Shown piece after piece: positions 22,468-32,492 of a DNA stretch of 64,000 bases. This stretch comes from Agmasoma carcini (nom. nud.) (taxonomy: Eukaryota; Microsporidia; Thelohaniidae), in NCBI GenBank assembly GCA_029232285.1, contig JAOXFI010000018.1, positions 23,240 through 87,239 on the forward strand, in the 5' to 3' direction. A program made the position numbers and the translations under genes. Within the stretch, counting starts at the first letter, position 1; the number at the start of each line of letters is the position of its first letter. Below the pieces are notes generated by a model. That model saw nothing but the letters and a program-made list of their open reading frames with translations, ran no database searches and was not told where the DNA came from.

Positions 22468-22720
22468 GTAATTCATTTGTCACAGAACTGATAATTATTT
22501 ATAAATTTAATTAGTGATTACACAATATGTATAATTATAGTGTAAATAATCATATAACTAACTAATAATGGACTTATACTTTAAAAATCACCTCTATGTT
22601 ACATATCAAACCATATTACTCGTTCTATAATATTATTTTTGTATATTTTAAAATCACTCCCCCTTTACAATATAACATCAATTTTATATCTCAAAATAAG
22701 CTCTTAAACATTTAAAATAA
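22330..22720. other. Spacer between BRX1 and the PX gene
   Basis: About 390 bases. It holds the two downstream copies of the BRX1-end repeat and then AT-rich sequence with nothing recognisable. Confidence 0.6.
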
Positions 22721-23083
22721 TTAATTTTTATTTTCTATTGAATCACTCAAAAAATCAAACACTTCTATTGCCCATGGCTCATTTTCAAACCCATTTCTAA
22801 CAATAAACTGACAGATGTACTGCATATATGCTTCAAAGAATGTTCTTCGTTCTTCTATGACTTTCAGGCCTTTATTAAAAAACCTTTTTTGGGGGAAATT
22901 AGGATCATACATAATAAACTTCCTTATCTTCTTATGTAGTGCACGAAACTCACTGTACCTTCTAAAAACTCTAATGTACGTGTTATTCAACATCTTACAG
23001 TTAGATATGCACATTATTTGATATTCAGTTCTGTTCTTATTTTTTCTATAACCACTCACAAATATCTCAAAAACACGTTCCAT
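22721..23083 (-). CDS. PX-domain phosphoinositide-binding protein
   Basis: A 120-residue protein that is essentially one PX domain. Strands beta 1-3 are followed by RRYSEF at 41-46, the motif that contacts the 3-phosphate of PI3P. A basic proline-containing stretch NFPQKRFFNK lies at 62-71 (the P-x-x-P-x-K region). EERRTFFEAYMQYI at 77-90 includes the conserved Arg of the R-x-x-[FL]-x-x-[YF]-[LM] helix. Small single-domain PX proteins of this type include Snx3/Grd19, a retromer cargo adaptor at endosomes. Which PX protein it is cannot be fixed. It lies head to head with the zeta-COP gene, 93 bases away, so a shared promoter region is likely. Confidence 0.8.
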   Translation of the reverse strand: MERVFEIFVSGYRKNKNRTEYQIMCISNCKMLNNTYIRVFRRYSEFRALHKKIRKFIMYDPNFPQKRFFNKGLKVIEERRTFFEAYMQYICQFIVRNGFENEPWAIEVFDFLSDSIENKN

Positions 23084-23176
23084 GTCAATAAAAACAAATA
23101 ATTATTTTATATTAAGTAAACACGTTGATACAATAAATAATTTGAAACATTTAAATAAAATTGGAATTTCTCTGAC

Positions 23177-23593
23177 ATGATAAATAAAATATTGATATTC
23201 GACAGAACTGGTGAAGTATTCGTTAATAGATGCTATAAATCACCTGTGAAGGCCAATTTAGATGAATATTTGATAAATCTCGTACTTAAATACCCCAAAG
23301 AGATAAACATAGTTGATCTATCTCAGTTTAATTTTGACTTTTATGTTGGAAATCTATCAATAGTGTTTAGAGAACGATATGGTGTATTTACTGCGGTAGT
23401 TTCTGAGGACGAAAATGATTTCTACATTCTACACATCATAAATACTTTGTTTTCTTTGTATGACTTCCACTTCACACCCCTAAAACATACAAATTTTATT
23501 TATAATTTTAAAGAAACACATTTGTTGTTAGACGAAATGATTTTGGATGGAAAAGTAATTGAAACTGCCATAGAAAAAATATCAAATTCTTAA
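23177..23593 (+). CDS. Coatomer zeta subunit-like longin protein
   Basis: A 138-residue longin-fold protein of the clathrin-adaptor small-chain and zeta-COP superfamily. The start KILIFDRTGEVFVNRCY is the usual first strand pair, with I-[LF]-D-x-x-G-x. The end LLLDEMILDGKVIETAIEKI follows the zeta-COP pattern of L-x-x-D-E-[IM]-[VI]-D-G-G-x-[IV]-[LI]-E-[ST], more than the sigma or mu adaptins. Zeta-COP pairs with gamma-COP in the COPI coat for Golgi-to-ER traffic. The length fits (human zeta-COP 177, shortened). An AP sigma chain is the main alternative. The stop is followed after 78 bases by the B-box gene on the same strand. Confidence 0.75.
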   Translation: MINKILIFDRTGEVFVNRCYKSPVKANLDEYLINLVLKYPKEINIVDLSQFNFDFYVGNLSIVFRERYGVFTAVVSEDENDFYILHIINTLFSLYDFHFTPLKHTNFIYNFKETHLLLDEMILDGKVIETAIEKISNS

Positions 23594-23671
23594 ATAAGTA
23601 AATCATTTCCTAATATTTCAATCATTCACAATTTTCTGTTTTCATTTAACCAATTCTTAAAAAATTTAACC

Positions 23672-24952
23672 ATGGATAGCATGGAATACAAGCTAAGGTT
23701 CGCTTTAAGAAGCTCTACTCTCAAAATATTAAGTACAAAGGATATCACAAATGTTGATGATCTTACAGACTTCAATAGGAAGTACTCAGGTGTCAAAAGA
23801 TTCTCTGGATTCTGCTCACAAGTAGATACCACCACATACTTTCCTTTGCTAAACGTACCTTACAACCCAAAAGAAACAAATCATAAGGTATTTTTCTGTG
23901 AGGTTGCTATTGGTAACTCTTTGTTTGTTAAAAAATCTTTTGCTGAGAAAAACGTTTTACCTTCTGGAGCAGATAGCTTCATCACTGATAACTCAGAAAA
24001 CGTGGACTTCCTTTCAGAAGCAACAATTGAAACGAAGGAAACTTGTTATGTCATAAAAGATCAACTCAAAATACTTCCTTTGTATGAAATCGAGTTTTAT
24101 TATGATGAGGTCTTTGAGAAGAAGAACAGAGGCAAGAACCTATGCCACAGTTGCCATAATAAGCGTTCTATCGTATTTTGTCCTTCTGAAAAGGCTAACC
24201 TTTGTGAGGAATGTGATAACGAAATTCATAAGCATATATTGACTCGAAATCATGAAAGAATATATTTCAAAGATGTAAAGCAAGAAAAATTCATTTATTG
24301 TGAATCACACAACAACAGGGCGGTGGAATACTTCTGTAAAGATTGTCTTGAGCCTTTATGTGTTGATTGTAGGATCAAAACAGACGGATCACACTATGGA
24401 CATCATTCAACCTCACATAACATTATGAACTTTCTTGATGCATGTTCTTTTGTTAAGGATGGAATTGATGGTACCCTTTCTGATATACAGGAACAGCAAT
24501 CCAAGTTAAGAAACGATGTTGATACATTCAATGCTAAGATTCATTCATTTAGAGGTAATTTAACGAGGGTTAGGGAACAAATCAAATCATTATTTGATAA
24601 TTTAAACCATCGAGTTGATATGCTTGAAAGTGTAGAAAGACAAAGGATAAATGCAGAGCTTATACAAAAGGTTTATATGATGGAGCTTGCTAATCTTAAG
24701 GTCATGTATGCAAAAGATAATGATCCGGCTGATATTCTCAAGGTATGTTCCAAGGTTCTTGCTCACAGGAAGGAAGTGATGTATGATGGGCCTACCCCAT
24801 TTCATTTACCAAAGATTGAATTACATGGTAAATTGGGCTTGATGCAACCCAAGCCTTCTAAGATGAGGGATGTGAGCAGTTCTACTGAATCAACCACACT
24901 TTCGCTAAAGATTGAAAGTGGATGTGTTAAGGATGAAATCATTAAAAAGTAA
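23672..24952 (+). CDS. Double B-box zinc-finger protein
   Basis: A 426-residue cytosolic or nuclear protein. Two tandem B-boxes occupy about residues 158-255. The first runs from CHSCHNKRSIVFCPSEK to CEECDNEIHKH; the second runs from CESHNNRAVEYFCKDCLE to CVDCRIKTDGSHYGHHS. Each has paired Cys and His ligands and binds two zincs in its usual form. Residues 265-350 form a coiled coil. The order B-box, B-box, coiled coil resembles TRIM proteins, but no RING domain is present before it. The first 150 residues are of unknown type. This B-box protein therefore lacks an obvious ligase domain. Partner and role are unknown. The start is ATG in an accATGg context. Confidence 0.8.
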   Translation: MDSMEYKLRFALRSSTLKILSTKDITNVDDLTDFNRKYSGVKRFSGFCSQVDTTTYFPLLNVPYNPKETNHKVFFCEVAIGNSLFVKKSFAEKNVLPSGADSFITDNSENVDFLSEATIETKETCYVIKDQLKILPLYEIEFYYDEVFEKKNRGKNLCHSCHNKRSIVFCPSEKANLCEECDNEIHKHILTRNHERIYFKDVKQEKFIYCESHNNRAVEYFCKDCLEPLCVDCRIKTDGSHYGHHSTSHNIMNFLDACSFVKDGIDGTLSDIQEQQSKLRNDVDTFNAKIHSFRGNLTRVREQIKSLFDNLNHRVDMLESVERQRINAELIQKVYMMELANLKVMYAKDNDPADILKVCSKVLAHRKEVMYDGPTPFHLPKIELHGKLGLMQPKPSKMRDVSSSTESTTLSLKIESGCVKDEIIKK

Positions 24953-25755
24953 GAATGTATTTTTTTATAAATATTATTTATGATGTTGGGTGTTGGGTGG
25001 ACCAAAATATACAAATTTATTATTAGGCATTACAATTTGACTGATTTAGAATTACCTATTGTATATTTATTATTCTTTAATTCAACACGTCATACCTAAA
25101 ATTTGGTCAGATAAAGAATTATTAGATGTTATTTTTTCTAATATTGTTAGATTTGATCAAAAATTATTGCTAGATACAAAATTTAAATAAAATTGGTATT
25201 TTGATATATTAGTTAGTATAATTCATTAAAAAAACACTATTGTATCATACTTAACCTCTAATTGGCTAAATTTTTTGTGTGATGTGTTTATTAAACGTAG
25301 GTATTTTATAAAAGATAGCTCTTCAGCAGTTCTGCAAAGATTTATACTTTATATTAGTTATTATATATCACTATGCTTCTTATTTTATGATAATTAGCTA
25401 AATATTACAATAAGGCTTATATTTTATAAAAATATAATTTCAACCAATGTTAAGATAGGCAATACATTGGAAAGTAACAATAATATGATTAATTCATACA
25501 CAAACTATGTAATAACATTTAATTATCTATTTTGTAGTGACCTTAGGTGTTGCTACATTACACCTCACTTTAACTATTGATAATTCTTTTAAAAAAATCA
25601 TAAAATGTTAATGATTTCATTTCAATATCTTTATTAATATGCTATTTTAATACCACAACAACTAATATTTATTAAAATTAAGCTTTAACTCTAAAACTTT
25701 TACTTGTTTCGTCAATAATTTATTTCTAAAAACAAAACAAAAAATTTAAATCCAA
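24953..25755. other. Spacer before the CAF40 gene
   Basis: About 800 AT-rich bases without ORF, RNA or repeat that could be recognised. Confidence 0.6.
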
Positions 25756-26544
25756 ATGTATGATGTTGATAAACTCTGTTGTCTTGCACTAAATCCATCA
25801 ACTAGATTGGAATCACTACGTGGGATCTATGGTCACCTACAAAGGGACAGCTCTTTAGCCAAACGCATATGGAATCAAAGAGGATTTATCGCAATTGTAA
25901 CAGAAGTGATATTTTCTTGCCTTCATGACTCAATTGATGCTCAAAGTAATAACTCTAACATTAATATGATGATAATAATGGCAAAGATCTTACAAATATG
26001 CTGTAAAGACAGCTCCGTTAAAAATGAGTTCTTAGATGCTAATCTTGATATCTTTTCTTATGGGTTAATACCATTACAAGATGATGACTTGGTAATGGAA
26101 GTTTTAAAATTACTCTGCATCATTCTTAGTGAAGATACCCCGGATAGGGTTCAAAAGGGAGAGCTACTTCCCATAATATTAAAGAATTGCGAAATCAAAA
26201 CAGGAAATCAACTTCTGCTCGGTTGTGAAGTTTTGAAATTGATCTTAGACGCAGGTGGCCTAAGCTATGCCGTACAGACGAAAGATAGATTCTTAGCCAT
26301 CAATGCTATTCTTGATCCTTTACTTAAGAACTCTATCTGTACTAAAAATATTGAGCTGGCATCAAAAGTGATGGAAGTGTACGTAAGACTTTGCAAAGAT
26401 AAAAATGTACGTATAAATTTTAAAGACAGACTCTCAGATATACTTGAAAACAAAGTCTCGATACCCTTCTTTACTTCAGATGAAAGATTAAGAAAGACCA
26501 GAACACAAATTCTTGATGAATTAGCTTCAAATAATAAAATATAA
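25756..26544 (+). CDS. CAF40: CCR4-NOT complex subunit CAF40/RCD1 (CNOT9)
   Basis: A 262-residue armadillo-type helical protein of the CCR4-NOT deadenylase complex, which shortens poly(A) tails. The order of blocks matches CAF40/RCD1/CNOT9. An opening LNPSTRLESLRGI is followed by a IWNQRGFIAIVTEVI helix, a conserved central stretch of repeats, the family signature GLSYAVQTKDRFLAI at about residues 168-182, and ELASKVMEVYVRLCKDKNVR at about 200-219. CNOT9 binds CNOT1 and Trp-containing peptides of silencing factors. Yeast Caf40 has 373 residues because of an N-terminal extension; this copy is the bare repeat domain. Its stop lies three bases from the end of the convergent neighbour, so the two genes almost touch. 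Confidence 0.85.
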   Translation: MYDVDKLCCLALNPSTRLESLRGIYGHLQRDSSLAKRIWNQRGFIAIVTEVIFSCLHDSIDAQSNNSNINMMIIMAKILQICCKDSSVKNEFLDANLDIFSYGLIPLQDDDLVMEVLKLLCIILSEDTPDRVQKGELLPIILKNCEIKTGNQLLLGCEVLKLILDAGGLSYAVQTKDRFLAINAILDPLLKNSICTKNIELASKVMEVYVRLCKDKNVRINFKDRLSDILENKVSIPFFTSDERLRKTRTQILDELASNNKI

Positions 26545-26547
26545 CGT

Positions 26548-26802
26548 TTATTCATCTTCTTCTTGATCTATAATTGTGTATTCCCTCACTATAAACATCT
26601 TAGCAAAGTTTTTAGGCTTATCAGTAACGTTCTCACATTCCTTCTGAGCAAATTTTAACTCTTTCACCTTATCGCACTCAAATTCAACCATTATATAAGT
26701 CTTACCATCGATTTCAAAAGGAACATCAACACGCAAGTCATCAGGAAGCTTACTTTCTTCAATGGACGAAGGAAGCTGGATTAAAAAATTTTGAGAAGAC
26801 AT
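26548..26802 (-). CDS. Small acidic protein (84 aa), unrecognised
   Basis: A short protein opening MSSQNFLIQLPSSIEESKLP and ending in an acidic tail (IIDQEEDE). The middle has strand-like stretches (VDVPFEIDGKTYIMVEFE) suggesting a small beta fold. There are no membrane segments or metal ligands beyond two Cys. It lies 23 bases downstream of the eS8 stop on the same strand, so the two could be cotranscribed, and it converges on CAF40 with three bases between. The layout recalls small RNA polymerase or elongation subunits, but no motif supports a choice. The start is an ATG 13 bases after an aatttttatt stretch. Confidence 0.7.
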   Translation of the reverse strand: MSSQNFLIQLPSSIEESKLPDDLRVDVPFEIDGKTYIMVEFECDKVKELKFAQKECENVTDKPKNFAKMFIVREYTIIDQEEDE

Positions 26803-26825
26803 GGAAAAAAATAATAAAAATTTAT

Positions 26826-27371
26826 TTAGGCAGCAGAAGCAATACCTCTAGACTTCTTCTTTTTATTTAAGGAGTCTAAATAGAACTTAAGCTCGTCTCC
26901 TTGTAAGACGTGCCCATCTGCTTTACCTTCCTGACCAGGTCTAGTTGTAACGATACCATAAAGGGTCTTCTTCTCAATTAAAGACTTAAGGACTGGATCA
27001 GCAACGCTCAAATCACTATTCTTAAGTTGTTCTGTAAATGGTGTAGGATCAAGCTTGACTATACTTGATTTAGTGATTGTGTTGGTTCTGGCCAATTCAT
27101 TAGAAGATGGGTGGTGAACAACGTCCTCAATTTTTGCTTTACAAGTAAAAGGTTTGTTATTGGAGTTGTACATTTTGTATTCACCCATGTTGATCCTTAA
27201 AGCTCTATCTTTAGAGTTACCACCTCTAACTTTTATCTTCTTGACTCTTTCATCTCCTAACTTAGTTGATGCGGGAGGTCTACCCTTCATATTATTTCTC
27301 TTTTTATGATTTCTGACTCTCTTAGCACCACTGGCTGAACGCTTGTGCTTACCATCTCTGCAAATACCCAT
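26826..27371 (-). CDS. RPS8: 40S ribosomal protein eS8
   Basis: A 181-residue ribosomal protein of the small subunit. The N-terminus MGICRDGKHKRSASGAKR and the segment GRPPASTKLGDERVKKIKVR followed by GGNSKDRALRINMG match eS8. EDVVHHPSSNELARTNT and IVTTRPGQEGKADGHVLQ complete the family pattern near the middle and end. Human eS8 has 208 residues; the difference is a missing insert in the second half, as in other microsporidia. No intron is needed to read it. A ccc lies two bases before the start codon (plus-strand ggg at 27374-27376), as is usual for highly expressed microsporidian genes. Confidence 0.97.
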   Translation of the reverse strand: MGICRDGKHKRSASGAKRVRNHKKRNNMKGRPPASTKLGDERVKKIKVRGGNSKDRALRINMGEYKMYNSNNKPFTCKAKIEDVVHHPSSNELARTNTITKSSIVKLDPTPFTEQLKNSDLSVADPVLKSLIEKKTLYGIVTTRPGQEGKADGHVLQGDELKFYLDSLNKKKKSRGIASAA

Positions 27372-27373
27372 TG

Positions 27374-27376
27374 GGT
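27374..27376 (-). promoter_or_regulatory. C-triplet before the eS8 start
   Basis: On the minus strand ttacccaATG, after aaaaattt. Same position as before the BAR, CHD1 and 57400 genes. Confidence 0.5.
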
Positions 27377-27605
27377 AAATTTTTAGTTAAAAAATTTTTG
27401 TTTATGAGAAATTTAAAATATGAATTTTAACATTAATAAGTGTTATAAAATTTTAATTTAAAAATTTAACCATTCCAATATAAAACGCAAATTATTATGA
27501 ATAAATATTATTTAATAAGAACAAAGATAAAATTTTATATATAACATAAGATTTATCATAATATTAATTAAATAAAAAAATATCAATTTTCAAAAAAACA
27601 AAAAG

Positions 27606-27675
27606 GCCATAACCGGGAGTCGAACCCGGGCCACACACACCCTAAGCGAGCATCTTACCACTTGACTATTATGGC
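27606..27675 (-). tRNA. tRNA-Pro (AGG)
   Basis: On the minus strand GCCATAA pairs with TTATGGC, the T arm is CCGGG-TTCGACT-CCCGG, and the anticodon arm CTCGC-TTAGGGT-GTGTG gives anticodon AGG. The TTAGGGT loop and its surroundings are those of eukaryotic tRNA-Pro. The anticodon stem has one T-T mismatch and one G-T pair. No intron. Confidence 0.9.
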
Positions 27676-27776
27676 TTAAAAAGAAAACAATCAATTGTTT
27701 TATACAACCTTAAATAAATACTCCATAGTAATAGTATATATAATTTATATTAAATAAATAATTTGATTCAAATACT

Positions 27777-29972
27777 TTATTTATAAACAAATTTACCTGT
27801 TGTGATTCCAATATTATCATCCATGTTCCTTTTCAAACCAATTTCATCATATTCAACTGACATAGTGTCAACATCACGTAGAGAAATATGAAAACCTTCA
27901 TATACACATAGACTAGCATAAGATACATCAATAACGTGATATAATGACGAATTGATCACTTTAAATAGTGAATTTTCAATTCTTACGAATAATTCACCAT
28001 CAAAATAACAACCAAAAGTTATAGAATGAGAGGTAAAGACAAAATTGATTCTGTGAATTATAAATTTAGATGGAGTTCCTTTTTGTTCATCTTCATATCT
28101 GTTGAACCTGCGATTGTTAAAATCGTTATGAACTGATCCATTATAGGCAATATTTTGAGATCCCATGCTTTTGCCGAAATCTGAATAAATACCACTCGTG
28201 AATGAACTATGACCTACAGGCATGCTCTCTTTCCTATTAATATCAATATTTGAACTGTTCATGTTACTTATATTTTCTTTCGTTTCTGAATCATTACAAT
28301 CAAATGAATTTTCAATTTCATATTCAACTATTTTACTTTGATCAATAATTGCAATCTTATTTTTATCAACTACAACATCTCTGACACTTCCAACGTATAT
28401 TTTACTTAATAGGTTTTTTTTATAATCATAAATACTTAAGAAGTAGTCATGGACTACGTAAATAAAATCACTAAGTTCTACTTTATGAACATCCTTCAAC
28501 TCTAATTCCCATTCTCCATTAAATTTTACCACTGAACCATCACTAACAACATAGTTAGACCTATAGAAAGCACCTTTAGTACATTTGATTGATTCTTTAA
28601 TCTCTTTAATGGGTTTTATACTATCATGGTATTTAATTGTAACTAAATTCACAAGATCAGTAGAAGCTGATGTCATATATCCTTCTGATGTATAAGCTAA
28701 AAGATTGGTATTTTCAGTCTTAGGAAGCTCATTTAGGTCACTGGGAATAAAATTATTAAAAAATTGATGATTTGTTTCTGGTTGCTTGATTTTGGTTCTG
28801 TTAAACGCTTCAATCTCATTCTGTGAAAATAAATCTTCAATCTTCCGAGTAGTCCTGACAAAAGATTTATTCTCCTCCTGTACTGATTCAGTCTCATCCT
28901 CTTCTCCACTATACAATAAACCATCGTCTTTTGGTCTTTTTATCCTTTGAATACATTCACTGCTTGAATCTTCGTTATTATTAACTTTTCTACTTTTTTC
29001 GGTTTTAGGCTGATATCCACCAATACGTGGTCTTTTAAGGTCCCCTGCATTATATTCTAATTCCTTTTTCTTTGTGATTAGCTTGTTTTCTAAAAACTCA
29101 GGTTGCTCAAAGTCTTCGATAATTACATCGTAAACAGAAAATGTACCATCATAAGAAACAAGTTGAGAATTGATAACTATAAAATTATTGAGGTTGTAAC
29201 TATTTACTATTTCCCCTGTGCTTAAATTGACTTCAAAAACATTATCACCTTGTCTATCTTTAACCTTTATAAAGACAATGCCCTTCACTATTTGGAAATC
29301 ATCAATAGGGTATTTAAATGTAAACAATAAACCTAAGACATCTTTTTTGATGTATAAGTTTGATTTTTCTGCCATAAAAACGCTGTTATTGTATAAATGA
29401 AGCTTTGGTTCGTAAAGATCAAATGAATAACACTTAGATGAACCCATAGAATAAACAGTTACCCTGTTTCTAGTGTCCATGACAAAAATATCTTTGCAAT
29501 CAGTCACCACATTGAAAACGGGGTGAAAATGTGAAATTTTTTTAGAGAATTCAAAAATTTCATCAAATAAATACACACATATGTCACCAGAGTCTGTTCC
29601 ATACATGAGATAAGATCCTTTGGTACAAATAGTTGTGATGCGCTCCTTCGTTCGATTCTCTGAAGTTAAACTAGAAGCAAAAGATTGACTAAATGTAGAT
29701 TGCAATGTTGTTTGTGTATTATTAAGTGTATCTTTAGTACTCTTCTTCTGGTATGGATCTAAAACCATGTTATCTTTAACGTTAACTGCCTTTCCTGTGA
29801 GATACTCCAATGCTACGAGATTTCCTTCTTGTGAAAAGAAAATATACTTAGCAGAAAAGTGGAAAGATTCTGCTTCTGGAAGGTCAAATGAATGCAAATA
29901 GTTCAAGTTGTTGTCATAAATGTCAAAAGTCTTTGTTCTTACTAATAAGTGTTGGTTATTGGTAAAAATCAT
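27777..29972 (-). CDS. Ctf4/AND-1-like beta-propeller protein
   Basis: A 731-residue protein of WD40-like strands. The first half (residues 1-290) reads as a propeller with YLMYGTDSGDICVYLF and ISHFHPVFNVVTDCKDIFVMD. A linker at 300-410 is charged and contains basic stretches such as KRPRIGG. The second half restarts a propeller with LLAYTSEGYMTSASTD and VTIKYHDSIKPIKE. This order recalls Ctf4/AND-1 (Mcl1), where the second propeller opens with a Y-N-x-x-G-x-[IV] strand and has F-H-D. Ctf4 is a trimeric hub joining the CMG helicase and polymerase alpha. The C-terminal HMG box of animal AND-1 is absent, as in yeast. An unrelated WD40 protein remains possible. Confidence 0.45.
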   Translation of the reverse strand: MIFTNNQHLLVRTKTFDIYDNNLNYLHSFDLPEAESFHFSAKYIFFSQEGNLVALEYLTGKAVNVKDNMVLDPYQKKSTKDTLNNTQTTLQSTFSQSFASSLTSENRTKERITTICTKGSYLMYGTDSGDICVYLFDEIFEFSKKISHFHPVFNVVTDCKDIFVMDTRNRVTVYSMGSSKCYSFDLYEPKLHLYNNSVFMAEKSNLYIKKDVLGLLFTFKYPIDDFQIVKGIVFIKVKDRQGDNVFEVNLSTGEIVNSYNLNNFIVINSQLVSYDGTFSVYDVIIEDFEQPEFLENKLITKKKELEYNAGDLKRPRIGGYQPKTEKSRKVNNNEDSSSECIQRIKRPKDDGLLYSGEEDETESVQEENKSFVRTTRKIEDLFSQNEIEAFNRTKIKQPETNHQFFNNFIPSDLNELPKTENTNLLAYTSEGYMTSASTDLVNLVTIKYHDSIKPIKEIKESIKCTKGAFYRSNYVVSDGSVVKFNGEWELELKDVHKVELSDFIYVVHDYFLSIYDYKKNLLSKIYVGSVRDVVVDKNKIAIIDQSKIVEYEIENSFDCNDSETKENISNMNSSNIDINRKESMPVGHSSFTSGIYSDFGKSMGSQNIAYNGSVHNDFNNRRFNRYEDEQKGTPSKFIIHRINFVFTSHSITFGCYFDGELFVRIENSLFKVINSSLYHVIDVSYASLCVYEGFHISLRDVDTMSVEYDEIGLKRNMDDNIGITTGKFVYK

Positions 29973-30502
29973 GGTCTTGAGAAAATTTTAAAAGAAAATT
30001 TATTTCTTTAATATTATTTGAGAATCTGAAAATAAATATATTAATATGACTATGCATTTTTTGAGTCTGTATCAGGAAATATATATATAAATATATCATT
30101 AGCAGCGAATAGAAGTAGTATATGAATCATAAGTGTTTGATTATCAACTATTATAGTATTTATTCGTTCTGTGGTTGATCTCAATCAACAATTATCACTT
30201 AAAGCAGCATGGTTGTAGTAAAAAAAAACATTATATGATTTTCAAACTTGTGATATTCAATATATTTACGATATACCTTACCAACCACATATATTAATAA
30301 TGGCATATCATGTATACATAATCATAAAATGTTGTTAAGGATGATATAGTATACATACATTGCTTCTTATGGTTTTGATTCAATATATATCATTTTCATC
30401 ACAAGTTGATTTTATAATCTAATGTTCAAGGTTTGGGATCTTAAAAGCCAATAATTTGTTTGTTTAAGTATAAAAATTTAACTAAAATTTTTTTTTTATT
30501 CC
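29973..30502. other. Spacer between two divergent genes
   Basis: About 530 bases between the starts of the Ctf4-like and Rna14-like genes. AT-rich with some tatata runs; no distinct element recognised. Both promoters should lie here. Confidence 0.6.
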
Positions 30503-31942
30503 ATGTCAGCCGAGGACTCACAAAAAGATTTAGTTGGTGGAAATGAAACATCAACAAATGCTTACAAGTCTCCAAAGGAGATCTTAGATGAAGCAAATAA
30601 ACTATTTGTTTCTAAACAATATAAGCCTTTAGAAAGTCATTTTAGTACGCACCTTAAGAAATCTTTTGATTTTGAACTTTATTTGTTATATCTTAAATAT
30701 ATTAAGGCTGTTGTAGTCAATGTAGACCCTGTTCGTGCTTACGACTTTGTCCTTAAGAAATTTTCACATTCTTATTATATTTATGATTTATTGATCGAAA
30801 TTTTGGATTACTTAGAACAACAGGAAGATGTACTTGGTAAGACAGAACGAATACGTAAGTTTTATCACAAACATTTGTCTCTTCCAATTTTTTCTATTTC
30901 AAAACTCTTTGAACGATATTGTGAATTTGAAAGACGAACCAACAATATTACAGCCAGAAAAAACATTGAGTCTATTGAGCAGGCTTATAACTCAGCCCTT
31001 ATGGTCATTAATCGCATATCAAATTCAAATATTGTCAAAATTATTGATATTGAATCACAGAATCCACTTAAATTAGATAAAACTGAGTTCACTGATCGTT
31101 TAACTTTCATGTTTTTGTTTTATATTGAACAAAACCCTAAGAAAGAAGATTTATATTTTCTATTTTCGTATTATCAGCCAAATATTTTTCACGACTTTTT
31201 CAAAAAGTCTAACCTACGAGAATTTGTACTTAAAAGCAAATTTCTAAGCGTATGGATGTCATTTTATTATAAAAAGAATTATTTTCCTAGTGAAGACCTT
31301 GAAAGGTTGTTTGATAGCTCAAAAACAATGGATGGTGATCTTAATATCATCAGTATAAACTACCTGAACTTTATTCTTAAGACTGAGGGTCTTAAAAGTA
31401 TGAGAAATATTTTTGTAAAAATGAACAAAAATGTTTATTTATACTGTTACATGGCAGAGTGTGAATATTTTGTTGGTAATTCCAAAGAAAATTCGTATAA
31501 ACTGTTTATGGAGGCGGTCATGAAGTATGAGGATAGCTTGTTCATAAAATATCAGTTCTTTAGCCTATTTGTAAAGATTGCGGATGAGGAATTGATCAGA
31601 AATTTATATAAAAAGATTAAATGTCAGCCCATTCATAGACTTATGTTAGAATATGAGAGGAGCTATGGTGATTTTACTAAATACATTGAATTACTTGGTG
31701 AAGAATTTGATGAAGAATATAAACCTAATGTTGATGATAAGAAGAAGCCATCTAAGTCTGATGTGAGATCGGAAATGATTTACAGTCTTTCAGTTAAGTT
31801 TTTTGAGCATTATGGGCTTTCATTTGGTGTGGATGATTTTGTACTTAGTTTTATTTCTAAATTGCCTAATATTGATTCTAATGAGAATATATTGAGTAAT
31901 TTGAAGCCAGAGGCTGTTATTTCTTTACTTGAGTCCATTTAG
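30503..31942 (+). CDS. Rna14/CstF77-like HAT-repeat protein
   Basis: A 479-residue helical protein built of half-a-TPR (HAT) repeats. Recognisable are FDFELYLLYLKYIKAV near residue 55, KLFERYCEFERRTNNI with ARKNIE near residue 135, and a later pair around EYFVGNSKENSYKLFMEAV. The Suf domain of Rna14/CstF77 has this order of W/Y-x-x-[YF]-x-x-[FL]-E helices. Rna14 is the scaffold of cleavage factor IA, which cuts and polyadenylates mRNA. The protein is shorter than Rna14 (677 residues) and lacks a clear monkeytail region. Other HAT proteins (Clf1, Prp6, Utp6) are alternatives, less likely because the repeat spacing and N-terminus fit CstF77 better. Confidence 0.5.
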   Translation: MSAEDSQKDLVGGNETSTNAYKSPKEILDEANKLFVSKQYKPLESHFSTHLKKSFDFELYLLYLKYIKAVVVNVDPVRAYDFVLKKFSHSYYIYDLLIEILDYLEQQEDVLGKTERIRKFYHKHLSLPIFSISKLFERYCEFERRTNNITARKNIESIEQAYNSALMVINRISNSNIVKIIDIESQNPLKLDKTEFTDRLTFMFLFYIEQNPKKEDLYFLFSYYQPNIFHDFFKKSNLREFVLKSKFLSVWMSFYYKKNYFPSEDLERLFDSSKTMDGDLNIISINYLNFILKTEGLKSMRNIFVKMNKNVYLYCYMAECEYFVGNSKENSYKLFMEAVMKYEDSLFIKYQFFSLFVKIADEELIRNLYKKIKCQPIHRLMLEYERSYGDFTKYIELLGEEFDEEYKPNVDDKKKPSKSDVRSEMIYSLSVKFFEHYGLSFGVDDFVLSFISKLPNIDSNENILSNLKPEAVISLLESI

Positions 31943-32492
31943 TGATTGTTCAATAAAATAATTACAAGATTTACTTTTTTAATTTTGCCTATCTCACAGT
32001 TGAGGTTGGTGACATATATTGCTGTTATGATCGTAGGAATGTGTATCCCGCCTCACACACTCTTACAAATATCAATATTGATCACTATAAGGTTTTTGTT
32101 AGCATTTTCATATCAAATATTTTGGTTAGTTAGCTTGTGTATTGAATTTTAAAATATATACCAAAAAACTTAAGAAATTAATTAATTGGATTATTGCTTA
32201 TTCTAAAAAAAAACATATGTATTTTAGTATAGATATATTACAAATGATCATATTATGTAATTATATATATGAAAGAATTACCAGTCTTTACCTTTTTATG
32301 TACTTGAATAAGTAATCTTACTGATTTTTATCAGGTTACCTACAAAAAGTTACCTTTCTATATTTATGACTATAAGTTATGAACCCAGCCTTATAATACA
32401 CTTTGAACAAGAAATGTGACTCGTATATAAAATTAATATCTTCTGCTAAATCTACAACTTTTGATTTTTGTGTCAAACAAAAAAATTTTGCC
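31943..32492. other. Spacer with nothing recognised
   Basis: About 550 bases. A 68-codon frame at 31946-32152 opens only with TTG and is hydrophobic by composition; it is not counted as a gene. Confidence 0.55.

Noticed and set aside
31946..32152. 68-codon frame after the Rna14-like gene
   Set aside because: Opens with TTG, hydrophobic by AT composition only, no leader motif and no family resemblance.
32403..32492. 30-codon extension upstream of the L-type lectin
   Set aside because: It needs a TTG start. The ATG at 32493 places a signal-peptide-like stretch at the N-terminus, with the usual leader before it.
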